Assembly: GCF_001428625.1 (NCBI RefSeq)
Contig: NZ_LMIE01000009.1
Coordinates: 1 to 47,579 of the forward strand
Origin: Hydrogenophaga sp. Root209
GTDB lineage: Bacteria > Pseudomonadota > Gammaproteobacteria > Burkholderiales > Burkholderiaceae_C
Reading direction: 5' to 3'
Length of the DNA stretch: 47,579 nucleotides
In this document: positions 8,390-16,956 of the stretch, piece by piece
Layout: the number at the start of each line of letters is the position of its first letter
Numbering within the stretch: position 1 is the first letter of the stretch
The notes under the pieces: generated by a model
The model's input: the letters and a program-made list of their open reading frames with translations, nothing else
Told to the model about the DNA's origin: nothing
The model's database searches: none
Program-made: the position numbers and the translations under genes

Positions 8390-9586
8390 ATGGTCGCCTT
8401 CGAACACCCTCACGGCATGCACCCACCGCAATCGCAGTGGGAACTGCCCTTCTTCGACGCACACCACCGCGAGATGGCGCCGCGCCTGGCCGACTGGGCC
8501 GCGCTGCAAGACGTGAACGAGAGCGACGACCGCGCTGCCTGCCAGGACTGGGTCGCGCGCCTGGGGCGCGACGGCTGGCTGCGCTACTGCGTGCCGGCCG
8601 CGCACGGCGGCGCATTGCCCGCGCTCGATTCGCGCTCGCTGGTGATCCTGCGCGAGACGCTGGCTTTCCATTCGCCCTTGGCCGACTTCGCGTTTGCGAT
8701 GCAGGGTCTGGGCAGCGGGGCCATCACGCTCGCCGGCACGCCCGCGCAACAAGCGAAGTACCTGAACGCGGTGGCCAGTGGCCAGAAGATAGCGGCCTTC
8801 GCGCTGAGCGAGCCCGAGGCCGGCTCCGACGTGGCCGCCATGGCCACGCAGGCCGTGCAGACCGCCAGCGGCTGGACATTGAACGGAACCAAGACCTGGA
8901 TCAGCAACGGCGACCTGGCCGACTTCTATGTCGTGTTCGCCAAGACCGATCCGCAGGCCGGCGCGCGCGGCATCAGCGCCTTCATCGTCGATGCACAACA
9001 ACCCGGCCTGGACAGCAGCGAACACCTCCACGTGATGGCGCCGCACCCGCTGGCCACGCTGCAGTTCAACGGCTGCACCATCGGCAACGACGCGATGGTC
9101 GGCCCGCTGCACGGTGGCTTCAAGCTCGCCATGCAGACGCTGGACATCTTCCGCGCCTCGGTGGCCGCCGCCGCGCTCGGCATGGCGCGCCGTGCGTTCG
9201 CCGAAGCTGTGGCGCAAGCGAAGCACCGCAAGATGTTTGGCCAGACGCTGGCCGACTTCCAGCTCACGCAGGCCCGCCTGGGCGAGATGAGCGCGCTGAT
9301 CGACGCCGCCGCACTGCTCACCTACCGCGCAGCCTGGCAGCGCGACTGCAGCGCCACCCAGGGCGCGGGCACACCGGCCTACACCACGGCCGCGGCCACC
9401 GCCAAACTCACCGCCACCGAGAACGCGCAGCGTGTGATCGACATGGCGCTGCAGATGTTCGGCGGGCGCGGTGTGCAGGTGGGCCAGAAGGTGGAGAGCC
9501 TGTACCGCGACATCCGATCGCTGCGCATCTATGAAGGTGCGAGCGAGGTGCAACTGTTGATCCTTGGAAAAGCGGCATTGAAATGA
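8390..9586 (+). CDS. Acyl-CoA dehydrogenase
   Basis: A 398-residue FAD-dependent acyl-CoA dehydrogenase that oxidises a CoA thioester at the alpha-beta bond and passes electrons to ETF. Motifs: FALSEPEAGSDVAAMAT and LNGTKTWISNG in the middle domain, KHRKMFGQTLADFQL in the C-terminal domain, and IYEGASEVQ with the likely catalytic base E382. The MQMFGGRGVQVGQKVE-like stretch before it is also standard. ATG 8390 follows the hydratase stop by one base, with GAGGGAGA at 8377-8384 as ribosome site. In this operon it would act on the alicyclic or ring-opened product. Confidence 0.93.
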   Translation: MVAFEHPHGMHPPQSQWELPFFDAHHREMAPRLADWAALQDVNESDDRAACQDWVARLGRDGWLRYCVPAAHGGALPALDSRSLVILRETLAFHSPLADFAFAMQGLGSGAITLAGTPAQQAKYLNAVASGQKIAAFALSEPEAGSDVAAMATQAVQTASGWTLNGTKTWISNGDLADFYVVFAKTDPQAGARGISAFIVDAQQPGLDSSEHLHVMAPHPLATLQFNGCTIGNDAMVGPLHGGFKLAMQTLDIFRASVAAAALGMARRAFAEAVAQAKHRKMFGQTLADFQLTQARLGEMSALIDAAALLTYRAAWQRDCSATQGAGTPAYTTAAATAKLTATENAQRVIDMALQMFGGRGVQVGQKVESLYRDIRSLRIYEGASEVQLLILGKAALK

Positions 9587-9594
9587 ACACCCCC

Positions 9595-9667
9595 GCCGCG
9601 CTCCGCGCGACCCCCTCAAGGGGGCAATGCCTGCGGCCCGGCAAAGCCGGTTCCGCGGCATTCTGGT
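9595..9667. repeat. GC-rich intergenic repeat, copy B3
   Basis: Third member of the B set: hairpin CCCCC-TCAA-GGGGG (9611-9624), outer stem AATGCC (9626-9631) with GGCATT (9657-9662), inner hairpin CCGGC-AAA-GCCGG (9638-9650). It interrupts the operon between dehydrogenase and ligase, so it is likely transcribed and may tune expression or stability of the mRNA. Confidence 0.8.
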
Positions 9668-9704
9668 CCAAGGCCCCTCACGCCGGAAATTCCACCGGGA
9701 GCGA

Positions 9705-11360
9705 ATGATGAAGATCTCCATCCCTTCCGCCCAGGTCGATCACTTCGTGCACGACCACCTGCCCCCGCCCGAGCAGTGGCCCGAGCTGCGCTTCGACCGG
9801 CCCGAGCTGCAACTGCCCGCGCAGGTCAACGCCGTGCAGGCGCTGTTCGAGCGCGCCACCGCCGCCGGCCATGCCGATCGCCCGCTGTTTCGCAGCGACG
9901 AGCGCACGCTGAGCTACGCGCAGGCGCAGACCGAGGTGAACCGCATCGCCAACGCCCTGACGGTGGAGCTGGGCCTGGTGCCCGGCAACCGCGTGCTGCT
10001 GCGCGGCGGCAACTCGGTGGCCATGGCGCTGGCCTGGCTCGCCACGGTGCAGGCCGGGCTGGTCGCGGTGGCCACCATGCCGCTGCTGCGCGCCAAGGAG
10101 CTCGGCGCCATCATCGCCAAGGCACAGCCCGTGCTGGCGCTGTGCGACGTGAAACTGCAGGACGAACTCAAAGCGGCGCTGGCGACCGATCCCACCACCG
10201 CCGGCATGACGATGCTGGTGTTCAACACCGGTGACGCGGAGGTGCCGCATTCGCTCGAAGCCATGGCGGCTCGCCAGTGCGTGCACAGCGCGCCCTGCCC
10301 CACGGCCGCCACCGACATCGCGCTGCTCGCCTTCACCTCGGGCACCACCGGCACGCCCAAGGCCGCGGTGCACACCCACCGCGACGTGCTCGCCGCCTGC
10401 GAGACCTGGCCGCGCCACGTGCTGCGCGCCACACCCGACGACATCGTCGTGGGCTCGCCGCCGCTGGCATTCACCTTCGGCCTGGGCGGCCTGCTGGTGT
10501 TTCCCATGTGGGCCGGCGCCTCGGTGTACTTCCCCTCCATCCCCTACACGCCCGAGGCCATGGTGCAGCTGATCGCCCGCGTGGGCGCCACCATCTGCTA
10601 CACCGCGCCAACCTTCTACCGCCAGATGGCCGCGTTCGCCAAAGTGCACGGCATCGGCAGGCTGCGCATCAGCGTGAGCGCGGGCGAAGGCCTGCCGGAC
10701 GCCACGCGCCAGCTCTGGAAGCAAGCCACCGGGCTGGAGATGCTTGATGGCATCGGCGCCACCGAGATGTTCCATATCTTCATCTCCTCGCCGCCCGAGT
10801 CGGTGCGCCGCGGCGCCATCGGCCAGGTCGTGCCGGGCTACGAGGCACGCGTGGTCGACGACGAAGGCCAACCGCTGCCGACCGGCCAGGTGGGCAAGCT
10901 CGCGGTGATCGGCCCCACCGGTTGCCGCTACCTGGACGATGCGCGCCAGACGAACTACGTCAAGGACGGCTGGAACCATCCTGGCGATGCCTTCCGCATG
11001 GATGCCGACGGCTACTTCTTCTACCAGGCGCGCACCGACGACATGATCATCACCGCCGGCTACAACGTGGCCGGCCCCGAGGTGGAAGCCGCCCTGCTGG
11101 AGCACCCGGCCGTGGCCGAGTGCGGTGTGGTGGGCAAGCCCGATGACGACCGCGGCCAGATCGTGCAGGCCTTCGTGGTGCTCAAGCCGGGGCACCCTGC
11201 CGACGCCGCGCAGGTCAAGGCACTGCAGGACCACGTGAAGCACAGCCTGGCCCCGTACAAATACCCGCGCGAGGTGGTCTTTGTCCCCCAACTTCCGCGC
11301 ACCGAAACCGGCAAGCTGCAGCGTTTTGCGCTGCGCCAGCAAGCCCCCTCGCAACACTGA
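9705..11360 (+). CDS. Benzoate/2-aminobenzoate-CoA ligase family protein
   Basis: A 551-residue acyl-adenylate-forming ligase of the benzoate-CoA ligase group. The phosphate loop is TSGTTGTPK (T211 onward). The aromatic-acid pocket region is GSPPLAFTFGLGGLL, the hinge region is YFFYQARTDDMIITAGYNVAGPEVE, and the adenylation lysine is K537 in ETGKLQRF. It would form 2-aminobenzoyl-CoA from anthranilate, the substrate of the fusion enzyme encoded first in the operon. ATG 9705 has GGGA at 9697-9700. ATG 9708 is equally possible. A repeat separates it from the dehydrogenase gene, and the RidA-like gene follows after ten bases. A benzoate- or salicylate-specific ligase cannot be excluded. Confidence 0.87.
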   Translation: MMKISIPSAQVDHFVHDHLPPPEQWPELRFDRPELQLPAQVNAVQALFERATAAGHADRPLFRSDERTLSYAQAQTEVNRIANALTVELGLVPGNRVLLRGGNSVAMALAWLATVQAGLVAVATMPLLRAKELGAIIAKAQPVLALCDVKLQDELKAALATDPTTAGMTMLVFNTGDAEVPHSLEAMAARQCVHSAPCPTAATDIALLAFTSGTTGTPKAAVHTHRDVLAACETWPRHVLRATPDDIVVGSPPLAFTFGLGGLLVFPMWAGASVYFPSIPYTPEAMVQLIARVGATICYTAPTFYRQMAAFAKVHGIGRLRISVSAGEGLPDATRQLWKQATGLEMLDGIGATEMFHIFISSPPESVRRGAIGQVVPGYEARVVDDEGQPLPTGQVGKLAVIGPTGCRYLDDARQTNYVKDGWNHPGDAFRMDADGYFFYQARTDDMIITAGYNVAGPEVEAALLEHPAVAECGVVGKPDDDRGQIVQAFVVLKPGHPADAAQVKALQDHVKHSLAPYKYPREVVFVPQLPRTETGKLQRFALRQQAPSQH

Positions 11361-11370
11361 GACAACCGAG

Positions 11371-11778
11371 ATGAAACACCTGCAACCGCCCGGCTGGGCC
11401 ACTCCCAAGGGCTACGCCAACGGCATCGCCGCGCGCGGCACCCACGTCTTCGTCGGCGGCCAGATCGGCTGGAACGCCGCCCAGACCTTCGAGAGCGACG
11501 ACTTCATCGCGCAAACCCGCCAGGCGTTGCTCAACATCCGCGACGTGCTGGCCTGCGCCGACGCGGAACCGCAGCACATGGTGCGCATGACCTGGTACAT
11601 CACCGACCGGGTGGAGTACAACGCCCGCCTGCGCGAACTCGGTGCGGCCTACCGTGAGGTGATGGGCAAACACTTCCCCGCCATGACCTGCGTGGAGGTC
11701 AGCGCGCTGGTCGAAGCGCGGGCCAAGGTGGAGATCGAGGTGACGGCGGTGGTGCCCGACCAGGGCCGCCTGCCCTGA
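11371..11778 (+). CDS. RidA/YjgF/UK114-family protein, catalytic arginine replaced by methionine
   Basis: A 135-residue member of the RidA superfamily, small trimeric proteins that hydrolyse enamines and imines. The family reads GTHVFVGGQIGWN near residues 26-38 and HFPAMTCVEVSALVEARAKVEIEVTA at the end. In RidA itself the second motif is P-A-R-S/T, with Arg105 essential for 2-aminoacrylate deamination. Here the codon at 11683-11685 gives Met105. It therefore belongs to one of the other Rid subgroups. As the last gene of the aminobenzoyl-CoA operon it may hydrolyse the enamine made by the monooxygenase/reductase. That role is inferred from context. Confidence 0.88.
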   Translation: MKHLQPPGWATPKGYANGIAARGTHVFVGGQIGWNAAQTFESDDFIAQTRQALLNIRDVLACADAEPQHMVRMTWYITDRVEYNARLRELGAAYREVMGKHFPAMTCVEVSALVEARAKVEIEVTAVVPDQGRLP

Positions 11779-11893
11779 GGGGGTCGTGCACCCGCTCCTA
11801 TCACGGCCACCAGGCGTTTTGAGCGGCGCAACAGCCAATCCCACACCAGGCATGTGGCTTGCACGCGGCCCCGGTTTCCCTCCAGAATGATTT

Positions 11894-11915
11894 TCTCGAA
11901 AAGTGGTTTTCGAGA
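11894..11915. promoter_or_regulatory. Perfect inverted repeat upstream of the PQQ-type dehydrogenase
   Basis: TCTCGAAAA (11894-11902) and TTTTCGAGA (11907-11915) form a nine-base perfect dyad around GTGG. It lies 25 bases before the dehydrogenase ATG and just ahead of the ribosome site GGAG (11931-11934). It could be an operator or an mRNA hairpin. There is no T run after it, so a plain terminator is less likely. Confidence 0.5.
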
Positions 11916-11940
11916 CTTGAATCACACAGAGGAGACAAAC

Positions 11941-13218
11941 ATGACAAGCAAAAAGCTGCTGCTGGCGCTGATGGCCTGCGGCTTGGCCACGGGCGCACTG
12001 GCCCAGGCTGGCAAGGACAACCTGGCCACACTCAAGCAGATGAAGGTGTCAGGCGTCGACCTGAACATTCCGCCGGTTCCGCAGGAGGGCAAGAACGCCG
12101 ACGCGATCCGCGCCAACCTCAAGGCCGTGAAGTTGCCACCTGGCTTCAAGATCGACCTCTACGCCGTGGTGCCCGACGCGCGTCACATGGCGGTGGCACC
12201 CTCCACCAACATGCTCTTCGTGGGCACGCGCAAGACACGCGTCTGGGCCGTGACCGACCGCAACGGTGACGGCGCGGCCGACGAGGTGAAACCCTTCGCG
12301 CCGTCGCTCAACTTCAAGGTGCCCAACGGCGTGTGCTGGACCAAGGACGGTTTCCTCATCGTGGTCGAACACAACCGCGTGCTCAACTTCCCCGCCGCCG
12401 AGTTCTTCTACGAAGGCCCGGACGTGGCCGTGATCGAGGTGGTGCCCCAGGGCGGCCTGATCCCGGTGGAGGAGGAGTCGTTCAACCACGGCGCTCGCAC
12501 CTGCCGCGTGGCCGATGACGGCACGCTCTACATCACCCTGGGCCAGCCGCACAACGTGCCGCCCGCGGGCAAGGTCGAGCTGTACGACAAGCTGGGCATC
12601 GGCGGTGTGGTGCGCATGAACGCGTTCGACGGTTCCAAGCGCGAGGTGTTTTCGCGCGGCATGCGCAACTCGGTCGGCATGGACATCAACCCCAAGGACA
12701 AGTCGGTATGGTGGACCGACAACCAGACCGACGGCCTGGGTGACGACGTGCCGCCGGGTGAACTCAACCGCGCCACCAAGGTCGGTGAACACTTCGGCTA
12801 CCCCTACTGGAACGGCAAGTACAAGGTGGCCGGCTCCCCTGCGGCGCCCGACCTGAAGGACATGAAGGAACCGGCCAACGCGGTCTTTCCGCAGGTGGAG
12901 TTCCCCGCCCACCAGGCCCAGTTGGGCATGACCTTCTACAACGGCAAGCAGTTCCCGGCCAGGTACCAGGGCGGCATCTTCGTGGCCTCGCACGGCTCGT
13001 GGAACCGCAGCCAGGCCACCGGCGCGCTGATCAACTTCATACCACTCAACGCCAACGGCACCGCCGGCAAGGCCGAGGTGTTCGCCGAGGGCTGGCTGGA
13101 CGGCAACGGCGTGTACAAGGGCCGCCCGGTGGACGTGGCGCCGATGAAGGATGGCTCGCTGCTGATCTCGGACGACTACGTCGGCGCGATCTACCGCGTC
13201 ACCTATTCACCGAACTGA
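11941..13218 (+). CDS. PQQ-dependent sugar dehydrogenase (sorbosone/soluble glucose dehydrogenase family)
   Basis: A 425-residue secreted beta-propeller oxidoreductase. It has a signal peptide ending near ATGALAQA, then LPPGFKIDLYA, repeated propeller blades such as MLFVGTRKTRVWAVTDRNGD and FSRGMRNSVGMDINP, and the late motifs FVASHGSWNRSQATG and GRPVDVAPMKDGSLLISDD that mark the L-sorbosone/soluble glucose dehydrogenase family. These enzymes bind PQQ in the periplasm and oxidise sugars, aldoses or related alcohols. ATG 11941 follows GGAG at 11931. The cytochrome c and PqqU-like receptor genes downstream fit an electron acceptor and a cofactor importer. The substrate is unknown. Confidence 0.88.
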   Translation: MTSKKLLLALMACGLATGALAQAGKDNLATLKQMKVSGVDLNIPPVPQEGKNADAIRANLKAVKLPPGFKIDLYAVVPDARHMAVAPSTNMLFVGTRKTRVWAVTDRNGDGAADEVKPFAPSLNFKVPNGVCWTKDGFLIVVEHNRVLNFPAAEFFYEGPDVAVIEVVPQGGLIPVEEESFNHGARTCRVADDGTLYITLGQPHNVPPAGKVELYDKLGIGGVVRMNAFDGSKREVFSRGMRNSVGMDINPKDKSVWWTDNQTDGLGDDVPPGELNRATKVGEHFGYPYWNGKYKVAGSPAAPDLKDMKEPANAVFPQVEFPAHQAQLGMTFYNGKQFPARYQGGIFVASHGSWNRSQATGALINFIPLNANGTAGKAEVFAEGWLDGNGVYKGRPVDVAPMKDGSLLISDDYVGAIYRVTYSPN

Positions 13219-13255
13219 TCGGGCGCCCCTTCATGTTTGAACGGATCTCCTCTCC

Positions 13256-13570
13256 ATGCGAATCCCCATCCTCCTGGCCGCAGCCCTGAGCGTCGGCGCT
13301 GCCCACGCAGCCGATCCCGTGGTGGGCCGCACCAAGGCCAACGCGGCGTGCGCGGTCTGCCACGGTCCCAACGGCATGTCCATGGTGCCCAACGCTCCCC
13401 ACCTGGCGGGGCAACCCACCATCTACCTGGTGGAGCAGCTCAAGAACTACCGCAGCGGCAAGCGCCCCCATGAGGTGATGGGCGTGATCGCCAAACCCCT
13501 GACCGACACCGAGATCGAGGATCTCGCGGCCTGGTATTCGTCGCTGCAGATCAGCGTTCAAGTTCCCTGA
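13256..13570 (+). CDS. Periplasmic class I cytochrome c
   Basis: A 104-residue cytochrome c553-like protein: signal peptide (MRIPILLAAALSVGAAHA), one haem site CAVCH, the motif GPNGMSMVPNAPHLAGQP, and a late methionine region (HEVMGVIAKPLTDTEIEDLAAWY) supplying the sixth iron ligand. It starts 37 bases after the dehydrogenase and 21 bases before the TonB receptor. Its position suggests that it takes electrons from the PQQ dehydrogenase and hands them to the respiratory chain. Confidence 0.93.
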   Translation: MRIPILLAAALSVGAAHAADPVVGRTKANAACAVCHGPNGMSMVPNAPHLAGQPTIYLVEQLKNYRSGKRPHEVMGVIAKPLTDTEIEDLAAWYSSLQISVQVP

Positions 13571-13591
13571 CATCCAAGCCCCATCCCCACC

Positions 13592-15730
13592 ATGCAAGTG
13601 CGCTCCCTGGTTCTCTTTCCCCTGGCCGTGCTGCCCGCCTGGCTACACGCCCAGACCACCCCCCAGCCGCCCGAAGCCGATGGTGGCGCCCTCGCGCCCG
13701 TTGTCATCACCGGCAGCAGCTCGGCCGACCGGCGCTGGCGCGGCAGCGCCACGGTGGACGTGGTCGATGGCCGCGAACTGCGCGACGGCCAGTTGCAGAT
13801 CAACCTGTCCGAGGGTCTGGCGCGCGTGCCGGGCCTGGTCATCCGCAACCGCGAGAACTATGCGCAGGATCTGCAGGTCTCCATCCGCGGTTATGGCGCG
13901 CGCAGCACCTTTGGTGTGCGCGGCGTGCGCCTGTTTGTTGACGGCATTCCAGCGAGCGCGCCCGACGGTTCGGGCCAGGCGGCCAACTTCCCGCTGGGCA
14001 GCGCCGAGCGCATCGAGGTTGTGCGTGGGCCGTTCTCGGCGCTTTATGGCGCCTCCAGTGGCGGGGCGATCCTGCTGTACACCGAAGACGGTGGCCGCCC
14101 GGGCGAGATTCGCGCGGGTGTGGCCGCTGGCGCCAACGGCCTGTGGCGCTTTTCGACCCAGGCCACCGGCCAGACCGGCACGACTGACGCACCGGGCTGG
14201 TCGTACACGCTGGACGTGGGCAAGTTCGCCACCGACGGTGCACGTCCGCAGTCGGCCGCGCACCGCAGCACCGCCAACGCCCGACTCTCGCGCGCCCACG
14301 ACGGCGGGCGCACCACCCTGGTCTTCAACCGGCAGAGCGCGTTCGCACTCGATCCGCAAGGCTTGAGCCGCGCGCAGTTCGATGCCAACCCCGAACAAAC
14401 CGCACCACAACCCATCCTGTTCAACACACGCAAGTCGGTCTCGCAAACGCAGGCCGGTCTGGCCTGGGACCAGGCGCTGGGCAACGGGCACAAGGTCGAA
14501 CTCATGAGCTACGCCGGCCAGCGCCGGGTGATCCAGTTCCAGTCGATCCCGCCGGGCAACCAGAACCCCGTCACCAGCCCCGGCAACTCGGGTGGTGTGA
14601 TCGACCTCGACCGCGACTACTGGGGTTTCAACGCGCGCTGGCGTCTGCAGCGCGAGTGGAACGGCGGCCAACTGGACCTGAGCGCCGGCCTGGCGGGCGA
14701 TCGGCAGACCGACCTGCGTCGCGGCTATCAGAACTTCACCGGGCCGGCCGCGACACCGACCGCCCTGGGCGTGCTCGGGGCGCTGCGCCGGGACGAAACC
14801 AACCGCGCCACCACGCTCGACCCCTACGTACGCGCGTCCTGGCAGAAAGAAGACTGGACACTCGAAGGTGGGCTGCGCCGGGTCAACGCGCGGTACGTGT
14901 CCTCCGACACCTTCCTGTCCAACGGTGACCAGAGCGGCCGCGTGAAGTTCGACGGCTACCTGCCGGTGGTCGGGGTGCGCTGGCAGCTCGCGCCCCGGTT
15001 GCAAGCCTTCGCCTCCGTGGGACGGGGCCTGGAAACGCCCACCCTCAACGAGGCCGCGTACCGCAGCGATGGCGGCGCCGGCCTCAACACCGCCCTCAAT
15101 GCGTCACGCAGCACCAGTGCCGAGATCGGCCTGCGCGGACGCAACGCGGCAGGCCTGTGGAACGCCACGCTGTTCGACATCCGCACCCGCGACGAGATCG
15201 TCTCCGCCGGCACGATCGATGGGCGCGCGACCTTCGCCAACGGCGGCAGCACGAAACGCCAGGGCCTGGAACTCTCGGCCGAGTACGGCATGGGCAGCGT
15301 CACGCTGAGCAGTGCCTACACCTACCTGCGCGCGCGCTACGGCAGCGGCACCGCCAGCATTCCCGCCGGCAACCGCATGCCGGGTCTGCCCGAACACCAG
15401 CTCTTCGCGCAGCTGGCGTGGGCCCCGGCCCTGGTCTCGGGCATCGGCGGCGTCTTCACGCTGGAGGCCCGGCACACCGGGAGCGTGTTTGCCAACGACG
15501 CCAACACCCGCACCACCGCGCTGGCGGAAAAGCACACCTTGCTGGGCATCGGCGCGCGCTTCGAGCAGACCACCGGCGCGTGGACGTGGCGCGAGTTCGT
15601 GCGCATCGACAACCTCACCGACAGGAAGCACGTGGGCTCGGTGATCGTCAACGACGGCAACAGCCGCTTCTTCGAGCCTGGTCAGGGCCGTTCGCTTTCG
15701 GCCGGGGTGGAACTCACGCGGCGCTTCTGA
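13592..15730 (+). CDS. pqqU: TonB-dependent receptor, PqqU/YncD-like
   Basis: A 712-residue outer-membrane receptor with signal peptide, TonB-box-like APVVITG near residue 30, plug domain (INLSEGLARVPGLVIRNREN, SIRGYGARSTFGVRG, VDGIPASAPDGSGQ, VVRGPFSALYGASSGG) and a beta-barrel ending in phenylalanine. These plug motifs and the C-terminal VGSVIVNDGNSRFFEPGQGR closely resemble my memory of Escherichia coli YncD, since named PqqU, the pyrroloquinoline quinone importer. Its place directly after a PQQ-type dehydrogenase and cytochrome c supports import of PQQ. No PQQ biosynthesis gene is in the window. The match was made from memory and would need an alignment. Confidence 0.82.
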   Translation: MQVRSLVLFPLAVLPAWLHAQTTPQPPEADGGALAPVVITGSSSADRRWRGSATVDVVDGRELRDGQLQINLSEGLARVPGLVIRNRENYAQDLQVSIRGYGARSTFGVRGVRLFVDGIPASAPDGSGQAANFPLGSAERIEVVRGPFSALYGASSGGAILLYTEDGGRPGEIRAGVAAGANGLWRFSTQATGQTGTTDAPGWSYTLDVGKFATDGARPQSAAHRSTANARLSRAHDGGRTTLVFNRQSAFALDPQGLSRAQFDANPEQTAPQPILFNTRKSVSQTQAGLAWDQALGNGHKVELMSYAGQRRVIQFQSIPPGNQNPVTSPGNSGGVIDLDRDYWGFNARWRLQREWNGGQLDLSAGLAGDRQTDLRRGYQNFTGPAATPTALGVLGALRRDETNRATTLDPYVRASWQKEDWTLEGGLRRVNARYVSSDTFLSNGDQSGRVKFDGYLPVVGVRWQLAPRLQAFASVGRGLETPTLNEAAYRSDGGAGLNTALNASRSTSAEIGLRGRNAAGLWNATLFDIRTRDEIVSAGTIDGRATFANGGSTKRQGLELSAEYGMGSVTLSSAYTYLRARYGSGTASIPAGNRMPGLPEHQLFAQLAWAPALVSGIGGVFTLEARHTGSVFANDANTRTTALAEKHTLLGIGARFEQTTGAWTWREFVRIDNLTDRKHVGSVIVNDGNSRFFEPGQGRSLSAGVELTRRF

Positions 15731-15735
15731 ACCAA

Positions 15736-15768
15736 GGCCGCGCTGCCTGTTCAGGCCGGCAGGCGGCC
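15736..15768. terminator. Candidate bidirectional terminator hairpin
   Basis: GGCCGC (15736-15741) and CTGCC (15743-15747) pair with GGCAG (15758-15762) and GCGGCC (15763-15768). This gives an eleven-base stem with one bulged G between two convergent genes. It overlaps the kinase stop codon and has no T tract. Confidence 0.4.
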
Positions 15769-16956
15769 GAACTCGCTCTCCGGATCGATCACCTGCGCCG
15801 GCAGGCTGATGGCAAAGGTGCAGCCAGCGCTGGACGCCGCCTCGCACCAGATGCGCCCGCCGTGGCGCTCGACGATGCGCTGCGTGAGAGCCAGACCGGT
15901 GCCGATGCCCTCGTAGTCCATCGAATGGTGTTGCCGCTGGAACAGGGCAAACAGGTTGGGCGCGTGCTCCAGGTCAAAACCCACGCCGTTGTCCCGCACG
16001 AACACCACCCGCTCACCGGTGCTGTCGGTCCACTGGCCCACCTCGATGCGGGCCGCAGCGCGGGTGCGCGTGAAGTTCACCGCGTTCTCCAGCAGGTTGC
16101 GCAGCACCTCGGCCAGGAGGATCGCGTCACCACGCACCTGGGGCAGATCGTCGTCGATCACCCACTCGATCGAACGCGCTGGATGTTCGGCCTGCAGGTG
16201 CCTCACCACACCGTGCACCAGCGGACTCAACGGCACTTGCTGGCGAGCCAACGACACGCGCCCCATGCGCGCGTACTCCAGCAAGCCCTCGATCATCAAA
16301 CCCATGCGTTTGCTCGCCTTGGCGATCGAGGCCTGGTACTGCAACAGCTGGCTGTCACCGCCGGGGCCCAGGCGCTCCTGCGCCAGCGCCACGAAGCTGG
16401 AAATGTGGCGCAGCGGCGCCCGCAGATCGTGCGAGACGCTGTGCGAGAACACGTCGATGTCCTTGTTCGCCGCCACCAACTGGTTGGTGCGCCGGGTCAC
16501 GCGCTGCTCCAGGTCGCGCCTGAGCTGGGCCACGTGGTGTTCGGCCTGGCTGCGCGCGGTGGCATCCAGCACCACGGCGCTGGCGCACAGAAAGTGCCCA
16601 TCGGCATCCAGCACCGGGTCGATGCCGACCTCGGCCCTGAACACCTTGTCGTCGGGACCGGGGATGTCCAGCTCCAGCGGCGCACCCAAGCCCCCGCGCG
16701 CGAGCATGGCCAGGTACGAACCGAGCAAGGCGCGGGAGTGCGCGTCGGTCAGGCCCACGAGGCTCAGGAAGTCCGTGGCCTGCGTGGGTCGGCCGTCCTT
16801 GAAGCCGCGGGCATCCAGGCCCAGCCAATCGATCAGCGTGTGGTTGATGTGGACCACGCGCAGCTCTGCGTCGATGGAGACGAGTCCGCAGGGCACCCGG
16901 TCGTACAGGGCGCGGGCGCTGGTGGAGAGTTGGGGCGAAGCTGACGTGTTGTCCAT
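15751..16956 (-). CDS. PAS-domain sensor histidine kinase (phytochrome-like core)
   Basis: A 401-residue soluble kinase. Residues about 15-130 form a PAS domain (YDRVPCGLVSIDAELRVVHI), followed by a coiled-coil linker and the phosphorylation site SHSVSHDLRAPLRHI. The ATPase domain follows with N box NLLENAVNF, G1 FVRDNGVGFD and G2 EGIGTGLAL. There are no membrane segments, so it senses inside the cell. ATG 16956 is preferred over GTG 16980. No response regulator is adjacent, so it is an orphan kinase. It converges on the TonB receptor gene with 20 bases between stops. Confidence 0.9.
   Translation of the reverse strand: MDNTSASPQLSTSARALYDRVPCGLVSIDAELRVVHINHTLIDWLGLDARGFKDGRPTQATDFLSLVGLTDAHSRALLGSYLAMLARGGLGAPLELDIPGPDDKVFRAEVGIDPVLDADGHFLCASAVVLDATARSQAEHHVAQLRRDLEQRVTRRTNQLVAANKDIDVFSHSVSHDLRAPLRHISSFVALAQERLGPGGDSQLLQYQASIAKASKRMGLMIEGLLEYARMGRVSLARQQVPLSPLVHGVVRHLQAEHPARSIEWVIDDDLPQVRGDAILLAEVLRNLLENAVNFTRTRAAARIEVGQWTDSTGERVVFVRDNGVGFDLEHAPNLFALFQRQHHSMDYEGIGTGLALTQRIVERHGGRIWCEAASSAGCTFAISLPAQVIDPESEFGRLPA

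Noticed and set aside
9678-11408. Long antisense frame over the benzoate/2-aminobenzoate-CoA ligase
   Set aside because: The ligase phosphate loop, hinge and catalytic lysine are all present in the plus-strand frame; the opposite frame is compositional noise.
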